Shown here in pieces: positions 55,811-64,000 of a stretch of 64,000 bases of DNA (position 1 is its first letter; each line of letters starts with the position of its first letter). The notes beneath the pieces were generated by a model that saw only the letters and a list, made by a program, of their open reading frames with translations, searched no databases and was not told where the DNA came from. Source of the DNA: Synechococcus sp. CS-1328. GTDB taxonomy: Bacteria > Cyanobacteriota > Cyanobacteriia > PCC-6307 > Cyanobiaceae. Position numbers and translations under genes: made by a program. The stretch lies in assembly GCF_025128095.1 (NCBI RefSeq), contig NZ_JAHLYT010000019.1, forward strand, positions 1 through 64,000. Reading direction: 5' to 3'.

Positions 55811-55920
55811 GGGGTGGCGGAGTTAGGAAACTTGCCTGTTTCGCAAACCTACCATCAAATTCCGGAATCGTTCCGCTTTGCGCGCAGGACAATGGGCACA
55901 GGGCCGCACACCCAATTGCC

Positions 55921-56646
55921 ATGGCCGCCGAGCGGTTGCAGAAACTGATCGCCGCCGCTGGTCTGGGGTCGCGCCGCCGGGCCGAAGACTGGCTGCGACA
56001 AGGGAGGGTGCGGGTCAATGGCGTCGTGGCGGAGCTGGGCGAGCGGGCTGACCCGCAGCTGGACCGGGTCGAACTGGATGGTCGTCTCCTCGTTGAGCGG
56101 CCGCCGGCGCGGGTGCTGCTGCTCAACAAACCCGTGGGGGTGCTCTGCAGTTGTCACGATCCCCACGGGCGCACCACCGTGATGGACCTGCTGCCCCTGG
56201 CCTGGCGTCAGGGCGATGGTCTGCATCCGGTGGGGCGCCTCGATGCCGACAGCCACGGCGCCCTGCTGCTCAGCAACGACGGCAGCTTCACCCTGCGGCT
56301 CACCCACCCCCGCTACGGCCACCGCAAGACCTACCGGGTGCGGGTGGCCGGATGCCCGGATGCGGCGACCCTGCGCCACTGGCAGGCCGGGGTTCAGCTC
56401 GACGGACGGCCGAGCGCGCCGGTGGGGCTGCGGCTGCTGCGCCAGGGCCGCGAGAGCTGCCTTCTGGAGCTCGAGATGCGTGAGGGGCGCAACCGCCAGA
56501 TCCGCCGGACCGGCGAGCGCCTCGGCCATCCCGTGCTGGATCTGCAACGTACGGCGATCGGGGATCTGCCCCTCGGCGATCTGCCGGAAGGACAGTGGCG
56601 CGAGCTCGACCGACAAGAATGGGAGGCTCTGGTCGCGTCTGCGTGA
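55921..56646 (+). CDS. Pseudouridine synthase of the RsuA/RluB family
   Basis: A 241-residue rRNA pseudouridine synthase. An N-terminal S4 RNA-binding domain (AERLQKLIAAAGLGSRRRAE) precedes the catalytic domain, with VLLLNKPVGVLCSCHDPHG, the catalytic Asp in PVGRLDADSHGALLLSNDG, and EGRNRQIRRTGERLGHPV. RluB (23S) and RsuA (16S) are both possible from the sequence. The stop overlaps the next gene by GTGA. Confidence 0.9.
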   Translation: MAAERLQKLIAAAGLGSRRRAEDWLRQGRVRVNGVVAELGERADPQLDRVELDGRLLVERPPARVLLLNKPVGVLCSCHDPHGRTTVMDLLPLAWRQGDGLHPVGRLDADSHGALLLSNDGSFTLRLTHPRYGHRKTYRVRVAGCPDAATLRHWQAGVQLDGRPSAPVGLRLLRQGRESCLLELEMREGRNRQIRRTGERLGHPVLDLQRTAIGDLPLGDLPEGQWRELDRQEWEALVASA

Positions 56647-57644
56647 ACCTCCGCCCCGGTAAGCCCACCACGCGCTCCGTGCCGCGGCGCCTGTTGGGCT
56701 GGATCCGGCGCTCCCGTCCCGAATCCGCGGCCGGCGGGGCCAGCGGGGTCGAGCAGGATCCGCTGCTGCTGGCCGGACGGCGGCTGCGGGAGCAGCGGGA
56801 GGCCCGCGGCCTCAACCTGCGGGAACTGGCCCAGGAAACCCGCATCAGCACCCCGGTGCTGGAGGCGCTCGAGCGCGGCTGGCGCGACCGCCTGCCGGAA
56901 GTGACCTACCTGCGCACCATGCTGCCGCTGATTGAGCGGCACCTGGCGCTGCCCCCCGGCAGTCTCGATGCGGCCCTGCCTGCCCCGGCGCACGAGGTCC
57001 GGCCATCCAGCCGCCGCATGCTGCTGCAGCGCTTCACCCCCGGCTCGATCGATGTCTTCACCACCTGGCAGGGAACGGTGCTCTATGGCCTGCTCACCCT
57101 GGGTCTGGTCTACGCGGTGAACCTGCAGCAGCAGCGCCTCGCCGCCGAGGGGTTGCTGAGCTCACGGCCGATCCCCCCCTTGCCCCGTTCCGAGCAGGTG
57201 AGGCCCCAGGATCCGGCCATGCAGTTGCTGGCGATTCATCCGGAGCTGCGGCCCCTGACGCTCACGGCCAGGGGCCAGGGTCTCCCCCAGTTGCGGCGGG
57301 AGCTGGCCAAGGGAAGCCCGGAGGCGCTCGGGGTGCTGAGCCTGGAGCTGGCCGCCCCCAGCCGGGTGGAGATCAGCCCGTCCCAGGGAGGGAGCACCCG
57401 GCTGGAGGGCGTGAACGGCACGCTCAGCCTGCCGCTCCTGCCGCCGTTCGAGCTGCGGATCGAACCGGCCGCGGCGGCACGGGCGGTGCGTTGGAACGGC
57501 GCACCGCTGACGCCCCTGACCGGCAATCCCGGCGGCCGCTTCCGCTACCCGGCCGTGATCGCCGCCCCCCCGGCTCCGAAACGACCGGCTGCTCCCGTCG
57601 CTCAGCCCGCTCCCCCAGGACCCACCGGCGAGGAGCGTCCGTAG
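56643..57644 (+). CDS. RodZ-like helix-turn-helix membrane protein
   Basis: A 333-residue protein from GTG 56643. The N-terminal half has an HTH_25 domain (LAGRRLREQREARGLNLREL, AQETRISTPVLEALERG, YLRTMLPLIERHLALPPGSL). It is followed by a single transmembrane helix (TVLYGLLTLGLVYAVNL) and a periplasmic beta domain (LSLELAAPSRVEISPSQGG) with a Pro-rich tail. RodZ links the MreB cytoskeleton to cell-wall synthesis. The start overlaps the pseudouridine synthase stop, and the 3' end overlaps malQ by 43 bp on the other strand. Confidence 0.78.
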   Translation: MNLRPGKPTTRSVPRRLLGWIRRSRPESAAGGASGVEQDPLLLAGRRLREQREARGLNLRELAQETRISTPVLEALERGWRDRLPEVTYLRTMLPLIERHLALPPGSLDAALPAPAHEVRPSSRRMLLQRFTPGSIDVFTTWQGTVLYGLLTLGLVYAVNLQQQRLAAEGLLSSRPIPPLPRSEQVRPQDPAMQLLAIHPELRPLTLTARGQGLPQLRRELAKGSPEALGVLSLELAAPSRVEISPSQGGSTRLEGVNGTLSLPLLPPFELRIEPAAAARAVRWNGAPLTPLTGNPGGRFRYPAVIAAPPAPKRPAAPVAQPAPPGPTGEERP

Positions 57645-59185
57645 CGATCCGCCAACCGACCGAAACCGAGCAGCGGTCCTTGCAGGTCCCTGATCGATCG
57701 GTCCAGGCGCCAGCACCAGTTCCCACCCGTGGTTCCGGGGGTGTTGAAGCGGGCCCGGTCATCCAGTTCCAGCAGGTCCTGCAGGGGCACCACCACCAGT
57801 TCGGCCTCGGTGGCCAGGGCTGCCTCCAGCAGCTGCCAGCCCGGCGCCGTCACCTCAGCGCCGACAACCGCACGGACCCGGTCGCGGCTGCCCTGATCGA
57901 GCTCATCCCACCAGCTGCGACTGGTGGCGTTGTCGTGGGTGCCGGTGTACACCACCCAGCGACTGCCGCGGTAGTTGGCCGGCAGGTAGGGATTGTCCGT
58001 GTTGCCATCGAAGGCGAACTGGAGGATCTTCATGCCGGGCAGGGCGAAGCTGTCGCGCAGTGCCTCCACCGGTGGCGTGATCACCCCCAGGTCTTCGGCG
58101 ATCAGGGGCAGCCGGCCATCGGGGAGCAGCCCGCCGCGCCGCCAGCAGTCCAGCCAGAGCAGCGTCAGCAGGGGCCGGCCTGGGGAGGGCTGCCAGGTGC
58201 CGTTCTCTGCGGTGCTGTCGCTGCCGGGGATGCTCCAGTAGGCCTGCAGGGCCCGGAAGTGATCCAGTCGCAGCCGGTCGAACAGCTGCAGCTGGCGGCC
58301 CAGGCGCCGCAGCCACCAGCGGAACCCCCCCAGCCAGTGGGCGCTCCAGCGGTACACCGGGGTGCCCCAGAGCTGGCCGGTGGCGGAGAAGTAGTCGGGC
58401 GGCACACCGCTCTGCTGGGCGAGGCTGCCGTCGAACTGGAGGGAGAACAGGGAGCGGTGACGCCAGACATCGGCGCTGTCGTGGGCCACATAGAAGGGCA
58501 GATCACCGATCAGCTGCACGCCGCGGCGGTGGGCATGGCGCTGCAACCCATCCCACTGACGCTGCAGATGCCACTGCAGCAGGCCCTCTTCCAGCAGGGC
58601 TGGACCGTGTTGCTGATCGAGGGTCCGCAGGGCACGGCTGTGGCGGCGGGCCAGAGGGCCTGGCCAGTTCCACCAGGGCTGGCCCTCCTGCAGGCGGCGC
58701 AGCACCATGAAACGACAGTGGTCCTGCAGCCAGGAGCGCTGCTGCCGGCGCCAGCGGCTAAAGCTCTGTTTCTGCTCCTGGGGCTGGCTGGCCCAGCGCT
58801 GGACCAGCAGACGGCCCAGCGCCGCGGCCCGGGCAGGGGCCAGGCTCAGATCGAGTGGGGCAGCTCCGCTCTCACCAGCCGAGGCCTCAGTCGTGAGATC
58901 GGAGCCCTCGCAAGGCAGGTCCTCCAGATCGGCAGGCTCCAGAAAGCCCTGGGCCACGAGATCGGCCGCATCCAGCAGCCAGGGGTTGAGGGCCGAACCG
59001 CTGGGGGAGCTGTACGGGGAGCCGGTGCCGTCGGTGGGGGCCAGGGGCAGCAGTTGCCAGGCGGCGATGCCCTGATCGGCCAGGAGGTCAATCAGGGCAT
59101 GGGCCTGCGAACCGAAGGTGCCGCACACCGGCGTGCCCGGCAGGGCGGTGGGATGCAGCAGCACCCCGCAGAGGCGGTCACTCAT
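57602..59185 (-). CDS. malQ: 4-alpha-glucanotransferase (amylomaltase)
   Basis: A 527-residue GH77 enzyme that transfers maltosyl units between alpha-glucans. Features are GVLLHPTALPG, QLLPLAPTDGTGSPYSSPS, the nucleophile in DRLRLDHFRALQAYW, the acid/base in LPLIAEDLGVITPPV, and the end-region VVYTGTHDNATSRSWW. It acts with GlgX on glycogen breakdown products. Its last codons overlap the RodZ-like gene and its start is 4 nt from the bciB stop. Confidence 0.95.
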   Translation of the reverse strand: MSDRLCGVLLHPTALPGTPVCGTFGSQAHALIDLLADQGIAAWQLLPLAPTDGTGSPYSSPSGSALNPWLLDAADLVAQGFLEPADLEDLPCEGSDLTTEASAGESGAAPLDLSLAPARAAALGRLLVQRWASQPQEQKQSFSRWRRQQRSWLQDHCRFMVLRRLQEGQPWWNWPGPLARRHSRALRTLDQQHGPALLEEGLLQWHLQRQWDGLQRHAHRRGVQLIGDLPFYVAHDSADVWRHRSLFSLQFDGSLAQQSGVPPDYFSATGQLWGTPVYRWSAHWLGGFRWWLRRLGRQLQLFDRLRLDHFRALQAYWSIPGSDSTAENGTWQPSPGRPLLTLLWLDCWRRGGLLPDGRLPLIAEDLGVITPPVEALRDSFALPGMKILQFAFDGNTDNPYLPANYRGSRWVVYTGTHDNATSRSWWDELDQGSRDRVRAVVGAEVTAPGWQLLEAALATEAELVVVPLQDLLELDDRARFNTPGTTGGNWCWRLDRSIRDLQGPLLGFGRLADRYGRSSPVGPGGAG

Positions 59186-60417
59186 GGAGAGGGGAGGCGG
59201 TAGCGCTCAACGATCCGACGGGCGAAGGCGGGGATATGACGCTCCGCCATCTCCGGGTGATGGCGCCGCAGCCACAGGGCATTGCGGGTGAAGTGGGAAT
59301 CAATCGAAAAGCGGCCGTACTCCAGACCCTGCGGGCCCACCCGCTGCACCAGGAAACCGACCAGCTCGGCCAGCCAGCGGGGCAGTTTCAGCGCCTTGTC
59401 GTAGGCGTCGATGCCCTGCTGCACGGCGGCGCGCCGATCACCGCGGCTGGTGACGGGGGCGGTGTCCAGCTCGGGCTCCACCAGATCCAGCAGCACCTGT
59501 CCCCTGGGGTTGCGCACCGTGATCCACTGGCGGCCGAAGCTGGCCCCCATGTACCCCACCACCAGATCAGCACCGGCGTTGGTGTAATCGAAGCAACTCA
59601 GGCAACTGGGAGCGAAGACGTCCTTGAGCTTGGGCGTATCCAGCCCGAAGAACGGCACGGTCTCCTCGCTGCCGTCGCTGTGGCGGAAGTGGATGCGGAA
59701 GTCCTGCATGAACTCGTAGTGCACCACCGTTTCGGGGGAGCGGCTGGCGCTCTCCAGGAAGGTCTGCAGGCCTTCGCGGCTGACGTTGTCGACGCAGGGC
59801 AGCCCCAGCACATAGAGCTGTTCCAGAGGCAAGGTCGACTGCACGGCCCGCAGGGCCTGGATCTGGCAGCCCACACCGATGGCCAGCAACCTCTGAATGC
59901 CGCTGCCGGGCAGCTGCTCCAGGACTTCGAGGTTGGGCGAGAGGGTGGGTTTGTTGACCCGGGCCGCCAGCACCTGCTCGGGGGTGCGGGCCAGCACCGG
60001 CACGGGGGTGAAGCGATCGTCAGGGCTCTGGCCCACGCAGAGCACGGCATCGACAAGACCGGTCTCAAGGGCCCGCACGCCGATCCGGCTGACGATGCCG
60101 GTCCACTGGGCTCCGGCGATCGGCTGCTGCAGCCGGGCCGAGAGCATGCGCTGCTGAACGCCGAAGTAGAGCTCGTCCTCGTCATCAAGCCGACGGCTGC
60201 GGCCGTGGGCGGTCGCCTCCATGGCCTCGAAGTTCTGGCTCAGGAAGGCGCAGGCGCGGCGCACGTAGGCCACCCAGCGGCTGTCGCAGAGGCCGCACTG
60301 ACTGCAGAGGTCCTTGGCGGGATAGACGCTGCCCTTGGCCAGGGGGCGAGCCCGCTCGTGCGGAGGCGTGGCGGAGCCCGCGGTGGCGCCGGACGGCGTG
60401 CTGGAGGCTGCGGTCAA
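59182..60417 (-). CDS. bciB: FrhB-family reductase, likely 3,8-divinyl protochlorophyllide reductase BciB
   Basis: A 411-residue iron-sulfur flavoprotein of the F420-hydrogenase beta family. The N-terminal cluster region is KDLCSQCGLCDSRWVAYV. The FAD/flavin region carries LLAIGVGCQIQALRAVQ, and another Cys group is FAPSCLSCFDYTNAGADL. In cyanobacteria this family includes BciB, which reduces the 8-vinyl group with ferredoxin, and the related 7-hydroxymethyl chlorophyll reductase. BciB is more likely in a cyanobacterium without chlorophyll b. The stop overlaps the malQ start by 4 nt. Confidence 0.8.
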   Translation of the reverse strand: MTAASSTPSGATAGSATPPHERARPLAKGSVYPAKDLCSQCGLCDSRWVAYVRRACAFLSQNFEAMEATAHGRSRRLDDEDELYFGVQQRMLSARLQQPIAGAQWTGIVSRIGVRALETGLVDAVLCVGQSPDDRFTPVPVLARTPEQVLAARVNKPTLSPNLEVLEQLPGSGIQRLLAIGVGCQIQALRAVQSTLPLEQLYVLGLPCVDNVSREGLQTFLESASRSPETVVHYEFMQDFRIHFRHSDGSEETVPFFGLDTPKLKDVFAPSCLSCFDYTNAGADLVVGYMGASFGRQWITVRNPRGQVLLDLVEPELDTAPVTSRGDRRAAVQQGIDAYDKALKLPRWLAELVGFLVQRVGPQGLEYGRFSIDSHFTRNALWLRRHHPEMAERHIPAFARRIVERYRLPSP

Positions 60418-60523
60418 GGAAAGGGGTGGGCTGACTCCACGGCCCTCAACCTATCGGCCACCCGTCCCAGCGGGGCGGATCCCCGGACTGAGCCAGAGTG
60501 GGACCATCAGCCCTGCGGGCACC

Positions 60524-61588
60524 ATGCCCCCCATGCGGGACACCGACCCTTCCACCTCCAGCTCCTCGCCGGAGCACCCCGCCGTGCCGCGGATCCGCCC
60601 CGCCGGCAAAGGCCGTCGCTCGCGTGCCCTGGGCCGCGTCGCCCTCGCCCTGGCCGGCGCCGGTCTGGGCATCACCCTGCTCGGCTGGATCTGGCCCAGC
60701 CAGGATTCCCGCAGCCTCGACGACCGCCCCAGCACAGCCTCCGATCTGGCCGAGCCGCCGCGCCGGCCGGTCACGGTGCTGGTGGTGGGGCTGGATTCCG
60801 ATCGCCTGCCGGGTCCGCTCCAGACCCCACCGGCCACCGGCGCGTCGCCCCCCCAGGACACCGCTGCCAAGGGCAACGCCGCCGCCGCCAAGCCTGCCCC
60901 GCGCCCCAACAGCGACGCGCTGCTGCTGGTGCGGGTCGATCCGGAAGGTCCGTTGCAGGTGCTCGGCCTGCCCACTGAACTGGCTGTGAATCTGCCGGGC
61001 CAGAAACGTCCCCAGGCTCTGGGCAGCCTCTACCGCACGGGCGGGGTCGCCCTGACCGGCGATGCGGTGCGCGAACTGCTGAAGCTGGAGCCCGGCGAGC
61101 CGGACCGCTATCTGGTGCTCTCCCGCGCCGGACTGCGCAGCCTGGTGAATGCCCTGGGCCGGCTGGAGGTGAATCCACCCCGCAAGATGCTGTACGAGGA
61201 CAAGGCGCAGCGGTATCGCATCGATCTGCAGAGCGGTCTGCAGCAACTCGACGGGGCCCAGGTGGAGCAGTTGCTGCGCTACCGCGATCCCAGCCTCGGC
61301 GAGCTCAGTCGCCGCCAGCAACAGGAGCTGGTGGTGCTGGCCCTGATGGAGAGCCTGTCTCAGCCGGCCCGCCTGGCCAATCTGCCGGACCTGGTCCAAA
61401 AGCTGCGCAGCGAGGTGGACACGAACCTGGAGCCCAGCGAGACCCTCAGCCTGCTGGCCGCTGGTCTGGCCCGCCCCGGGGAGGTGCGCTTCCTGTCTCT
61501 GCCGCTGGGGCCGGCCAAACCGAAATTCGACGGCCTGCGGCAGCTGGAGACCAAGGCCACCCTGCCGCCCTGGAAGACGAAGACCTGA
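60524..61588 (+). CDS. LytR-CpsA-Psr (LCP) family protein
   Basis: A 354-residue membrane-anchored protein. After a basic N-terminus comes one helix (GRVALALAGAGLGITLLGWIW), then the LCP domain: RRPVTVLVVGLDSDRL, PRPNSDALLLVRVDPEGPLQ (metal Asp), YLVLSRAGLRSLVNALGRLE and the polyprenyl-site arginines in LLRYRDPSLGELSRRQQQEL. LCP proteins attach glycopolymers to the cell wall from a lipid carrier. The start is Met 60524, divergent from bciB. Confidence 0.85.
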   Translation: MPPMRDTDPSTSSSSPEHPAVPRIRPAGKGRRSRALGRVALALAGAGLGITLLGWIWPSQDSRSLDDRPSTASDLAEPPRRPVTVLVVGLDSDRLPGPLQTPPATGASPPQDTAAKGNAAAAKPAPRPNSDALLLVRVDPEGPLQVLGLPTELAVNLPGQKRPQALGSLYRTGGVALTGDAVRELLKLEPGEPDRYLVLSRAGLRSLVNALGRLEVNPPRKMLYEDKAQRYRIDLQSGLQQLDGAQVEQLLRYRDPSLGELSRRQQQELVVLALMESLSQPARLANLPDLVQKLRSEVDTNLEPSETLSLLAAGLARPGEVRFLSLPLGPAKPKFDGLRQLETKATLPPWKTKT

Positions 61589-61601
61589 TCTCGGTCCAGG
61601 C

Positions 61602-62186
61602 TCAGGCCAGCTCAGCCTGTAGCTGCAGCCAGCGAGCCTCCAGGCTGAGCCGCAGTGCGGCCATGCTCTGCTCCGTCCACGACTGCTCGGTCCACTCCTG
61701 CTCGGCGGCCTCCGGCAGGACCGCTTCATGCAGCTCAGCTTCATGCAGCGCAGCCTCCGGCAGCCAGCCGAGCCAGGGCAGTCCGTCACCCCGGCGCCGG
61801 GCTGCCTCCCAGGGGCCACCGCCCTGGATCAGGCCGAGCAGGGGCACCTGCCACTGCCGCAGCAGGGCCGTGGTGGCCGCGGGAGCGCCCGTCGCGAGGC
61901 TGTCGGCCGGCAACAGCAGCAGGGTGGGTTGGCGCCAGGCCCCCAGCGCCTCTGCCCAGTGGTTGGCAGCGGCGCTGGCCGGATCAACTAGCAGCAGGCC
62001 CGGATCGCAGGGGAGCGCGGCCAGCCAGGGGCCGGCGATGGCCTCCAGCTGCCGCAGGGCCTGCTGGGGGCAAGCGGCCGGCGCCAGGGTGTGCAGTGGC
62101 AGGGCCAGGGCCGCCGCCAGCCGTGGAGCCTGATCGCTCAGGAGGGCCGCCACCTGGTCGGTTCGGCCGCTTGAGGTCAGCACCAT
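61602..62186 (-). CDS. Unknown cyanobacterial protein with repeated C-terminal region
   Basis: A 194-residue protein from Met 62186 (MVLTSSGRTDQVAALLSDQA). The middle part resembles a Rossmann-like fold (PGLLLVDPASAAANHWAEAL, TLLLLPADSLATGAPAATTA, QVPLLGLIQGGGPWEAARR), reminiscent of dethiobiotin-synthetase-like ATPases. It lacks a P-loop, so it is not an active one. The C-terminus carries seven 15-bp repeat units giving xHEAx/xTEQSW-type pentapeptides. It converges with the LCP gene and is divergent from prs. Confidence 0.5.
   Translation of the reverse strand: MVLTSSGRTDQVAALLSDQAPRLAAALALPLHTLAPAACPQQALRQLEAIAGPWLAALPCDPGLLLVDPASAAANHWAEALGAWRQPTLLLLPADSLATGAPAATTALLRQWQVPLLGLIQGGGPWEAARRRGDGLPWLGWLPEAALHEAELHEAVLPEAAEQEWTEQSWTEQSMAALRLSLEARWLQLQAELA
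61668..61772. repeat. 15-bp tandem repeat, seven units, in an unknown minus-strand gene
   Basis: Head-to-tail units such as CTGCTCGGTCCACTC, ATGCAGCTCAGCTTC and ATGCAGCGCAGCCTC fill 105 bp near the 3' end of the gene and preserve its frame. Confidence 0.8.
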
Positions 62187-62287
62187 CCTCGGGGGCCTGG
62201 CCAGGCCAGAAAACTTCACGGTTGTTCGCACTGGCTGGGACGGGTCGCTTCTACCATCGAAACTCCGCCGTCGCGCTTGCGTCCGCT

Positions 62288-63295
62288 GTGACCAGTTTCT
62301 TGACCGCTGATCGGGTGGAGCAGCAGTCCAGTCCCACCCAGTCAGCCCAGGACACGCGGCGGCTGCGGCTGTTCAGCGGCTCCTCCAACCCCCATCTGGC
62401 CCGCGAGATCGCTGCCTACCTGGGGGTTCCGGATGGACCCTGCGTGATCAAGCGCTTCGCCGACGGCGAGCTCTACATCCAGATTCAGGAGTCGATCCGC
62501 GGCTGCGATGTCTTCCTGATCCAGCCCACCTGCGCTCCGGTGAATGATCACCTGATGGAGCTGCTGATCATGGTGGATGCCTGCCGCCGTGCCTCTGCCC
62601 GGCAGATCACCGCGGTGATTCCTTACTACGGCTACGCCCGCGCCGACCGCAAGACCGCCGGCCGCGAATCGATCACCGCCAAGCTGGTCGCCAATCTGCT
62701 GGTCAAGTCCGGTGTGGATCGGGTGCTGGCGATGGATCTGCATTCCTCCCAGATCCAGGGGTATTTCGATATTCCCTGCGATCACATCTATGGCTCACCG
62801 GTGCTGGTCGACTACCTCCGCACCCGCAACCTCGGGGAGGTGGTCGTGGTGTCGCCGGATGTGGGCGGGGTGGCCCGCGCCCGCGCCTTCGCCAAGCAGA
62901 TGAATGATGCCCCCCTGGCGATCATCGACAAACGGCGCAGCGGCCACAACGTGGCCGAGAGCCTCACCGTGATCGGTGATGTGGCCGACAAGACCGCCGT
63001 GTTGATCGACGACATGATCGACACCGGCGGCACCATTTACCAGGGCGCCAAGCTGCTGCGGGAACGGGGCGCCGCCCGGGTGCTCGCCTGCGCCACCCAC
63101 GCGGTGTTCTCGCCGCCGGCGGTGGAGCGCCTCTCCACCCCTGGCCTGTTCGAGGAGGTGGTGGTCACCAACAGTATCCCGATGGTTGCGGAGCGCTCCT
63201 TCCCGCAGCTCCAGGTGCTCTCGGTGGCCAACATGCTCGGAGAAGCGATCTGGCGCATTCATGAAGAGAGCTCCGTCAGCTCGATGTTCCGCTGA
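62288..63295 (+). CDS. prs: Ribose-phosphate pyrophosphokinase
   Basis: A 335-residue PRPP synthase from GTG 62288. Motifs include FSGSSNPHLAREIAAYLG, FADGELYIQIQESIRGCDVF, the ATP loop PYYGYARADRKTAGRESIT, MDLHSSQIQGYFDIP and the PRPP signature VLIDDMIDTGGTIYQGAKLL. It makes PRPP for nucleotide, His and Trp synthesis. The first 20 or so residues are an extension beyond the usual bacterial start. Its 3' end overlaps the next gene by 35 nt. Confidence 0.95.
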   Translation: MTSFLTADRVEQQSSPTQSAQDTRRLRLFSGSSNPHLAREIAAYLGVPDGPCVIKRFADGELYIQIQESIRGCDVFLIQPTCAPVNDHLMELLIMVDACRRASARQITAVIPYYGYARADRKTAGRESITAKLVANLLVKSGVDRVLAMDLHSSQIQGYFDIPCDHIYGSPVLVDYLRTRNLGEVVVVSPDVGGVARARAFAKQMNDAPLAIIDKRRSGHNVAESLTVIGDVADKTAVLIDDMIDTGGTIYQGAKLLRERGAARVLACATHAVFSPPAVERLSTPGLFEEVVVTNSIPMVAERSFPQLQVLSVANMLGEAIWRIHEESSVSSMFR

Positions 63296-64000
63296 GTCGC
63301 AGCACCCCCGTAACAGGCTGCTGAGCCTGGGCGGCGCCCTGGCCCTGGCTGCGGGCATGGTCTGCGGTCTGGCGGCCCTCCCCACCGGTGCGGTGGAGCG
63401 CGATCGGCGAACGCCGGTCCCCCCGCCCCCCGCGCCGGAACGCCAGATGCGCCCGCGCCTGCAGGATCTGCTGCGGGCCAGCGGCGGCCGGCGCGTCGGG
63501 GTGTGGCTCACCAACAGTCCGAGCCCCCTGTATTACGACGCCGGCCGGATCGAGCGGGCGGTTCAGGAGCTCGCCGATGCCGGCTTTAACACCCTCTACC
63601 CCAACGTCTGGAGCCGGGGCACCACCTTCCACCGCAGCCGCTGGGCGCCCATGGAGCCGGCCCTGCAGCGGGCCGGTGCCGAGCTTGATCCGATCTGCCG
63701 GCTGACGCGCGCCGCCCAGCGCCGCGGCCTGCAGGTGATTCCCTGGTTCGAATACGGCCTGATGGAGCCGGCCGATGCGGAGGTGGTGAGTCGCCACCCT
63801 GAGTGGGTGCTGCAGCGGCGCGATGGCAGCAGCCTCTATGCCATGCATGGCGCCGATCTGCGCACATCGCCGCTGAAGGACCTGCGGGTGTGGCTCAATC
63901 CGGCCCATCCGGGGGTGCGCAGCCGCTTCATCGGTCTGGTCAGCGAGATCGTGCAGCGCTGCGGGGTGGACGGCATCCAGCTCGACGACCACTTCGCCTG
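63261..64000 (+). CDS. GHL10-type (DUF187) glycoside hydrolase-like protein, cut by window end
   Basis: A frame open from Met 63261 to the end of the window. A signal peptide is clear (LLSLGGALALAAGMVCGLAA). The enzyme fold follows with RRVGVWLTNSPSPLYYDAGR, ELADAGFNTLYPNVWSRGTT, GLQVIPWFEYGLMEPADAEV and CGVDGIQLDDHFA. This is the start of a family of secreted TIM-barrel proteins (GHL10, formerly DUF187) that act on polysaccharides. It overlaps prs by 35 nt in another frame. At least 246 residues are present; the C-terminus lies outside. Confidence 0.8.
   Translation, partial: MKRAPSARCSAESQHPRNRLLSLGGALALAAGMVCGLAALPTGAVERDRRTPVPPPPAPERQMRPRLQDLLRASGGRRVGVWLTNSPSPLYYDAGRIERAVQELADAGFNTLYPNVWSRGTTFHRSRWAPMEPALQRAGAELDPICRLTRAAQRRGLQVIPWFEYGLMEPADAEVVSRHPEWVLQRRDGSSLYAMHGADLRTSPLKDLRVWLNPAHPGVRSRFIGLVSEIVQRCGVDGIQLDDHFA

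Overview
The window is from a high-GC unicellular cyanobacterium, most likely a Cyanobium/Synechococcus-type picocyanobacterium. The chromosomal backbone (about 12-64 kb) carries an NAD-linked bidirectional hydrogenase (hoxEFUYHW-hypA), a BciB-type FrhB-family divinyl reductase, a PAP/fibrillin protein, a group 2 sigma factor, an ABC1/AarF kinase, CbiT, and glycogen enzymes (glgX, malQ). The assignment rests on gene content read by eye; no database search was possible.

Left arm (1-8 kb): a horizontally acquired defence island. A 5'-damaged type I specificity gene (hsdS) overlaps by ATGA an operon of a QueC-like enzyme, a TGT-like enzyme, a CD-NTase-type nucleotidyltransferase starting Met-Gly-Gly-Ser, and a SLOG-like/nucleoside-phosphorylase effector. 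This gene set matches type IV CBASS. Its codon use is visibly less GC-biased than the rest of the window. Three toxin-antitoxin modules follow (VapBC, a GNAT/DUF1778 pair, a BrnT-like/RHH pair), then a type I hsdR that runs in frame into a truncated PPK2 polyphosphate kinase. After that comes an internally deleted bile-acid/sodium-symporter remnant.

Middle (12-34 kb): an outer-membrane barrel, a frameshifted AraC regulator divergent from an exported formylglycine-generating enzyme and its arylsulfatase, exported MsrA, a second frameshifted gene, and an ArsR regulator. These are followed by a GH3 glycosidase, a CrtQ/CruG-like glycosyltransferase, an alpha/beta hydrolase, a kinase-wHTH-WYL fusion, a transglutaminase, glgX, HU, and glutamyl-Q-tRNA(Asp) synthetase.

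Hydrogenase region (34-44.5 kb): a free-standing copy of the HoxF N-terminal [2Fe-2S] domain is coupled to an ADP-forming acyl-CoA synthetase/GNAT fusion. This faces a histone-deacetylase-family protein, and then comes the complete hox operon. The layout suggests fermentative redox and acetyl-CoA metabolism (inference).

Right arm (44.5-64 kb): housekeeping genes including TerB-like and DOMON-like proteins, a sugar-kinase-like APH protein, a 2OG-Fe(II) oxygenase, cdsA, cbiT, an Orn/Lys/Arg decarboxylase, an ABC1 kinase, sigma factor, RsuA/RluB-type pseudouridine synthase, RodZ-like protein, malQ, bciB, an LCP protein, prs and a GHL10-type glycoside hydrolase cut by the window end.

A pattern that no single gene explains is a set of 15-bp-period tandem repeats at eight or more unrelated places. 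They occur in protein linkers, gene ends and one intergenic hairpin, with different sequences but the same unit length.
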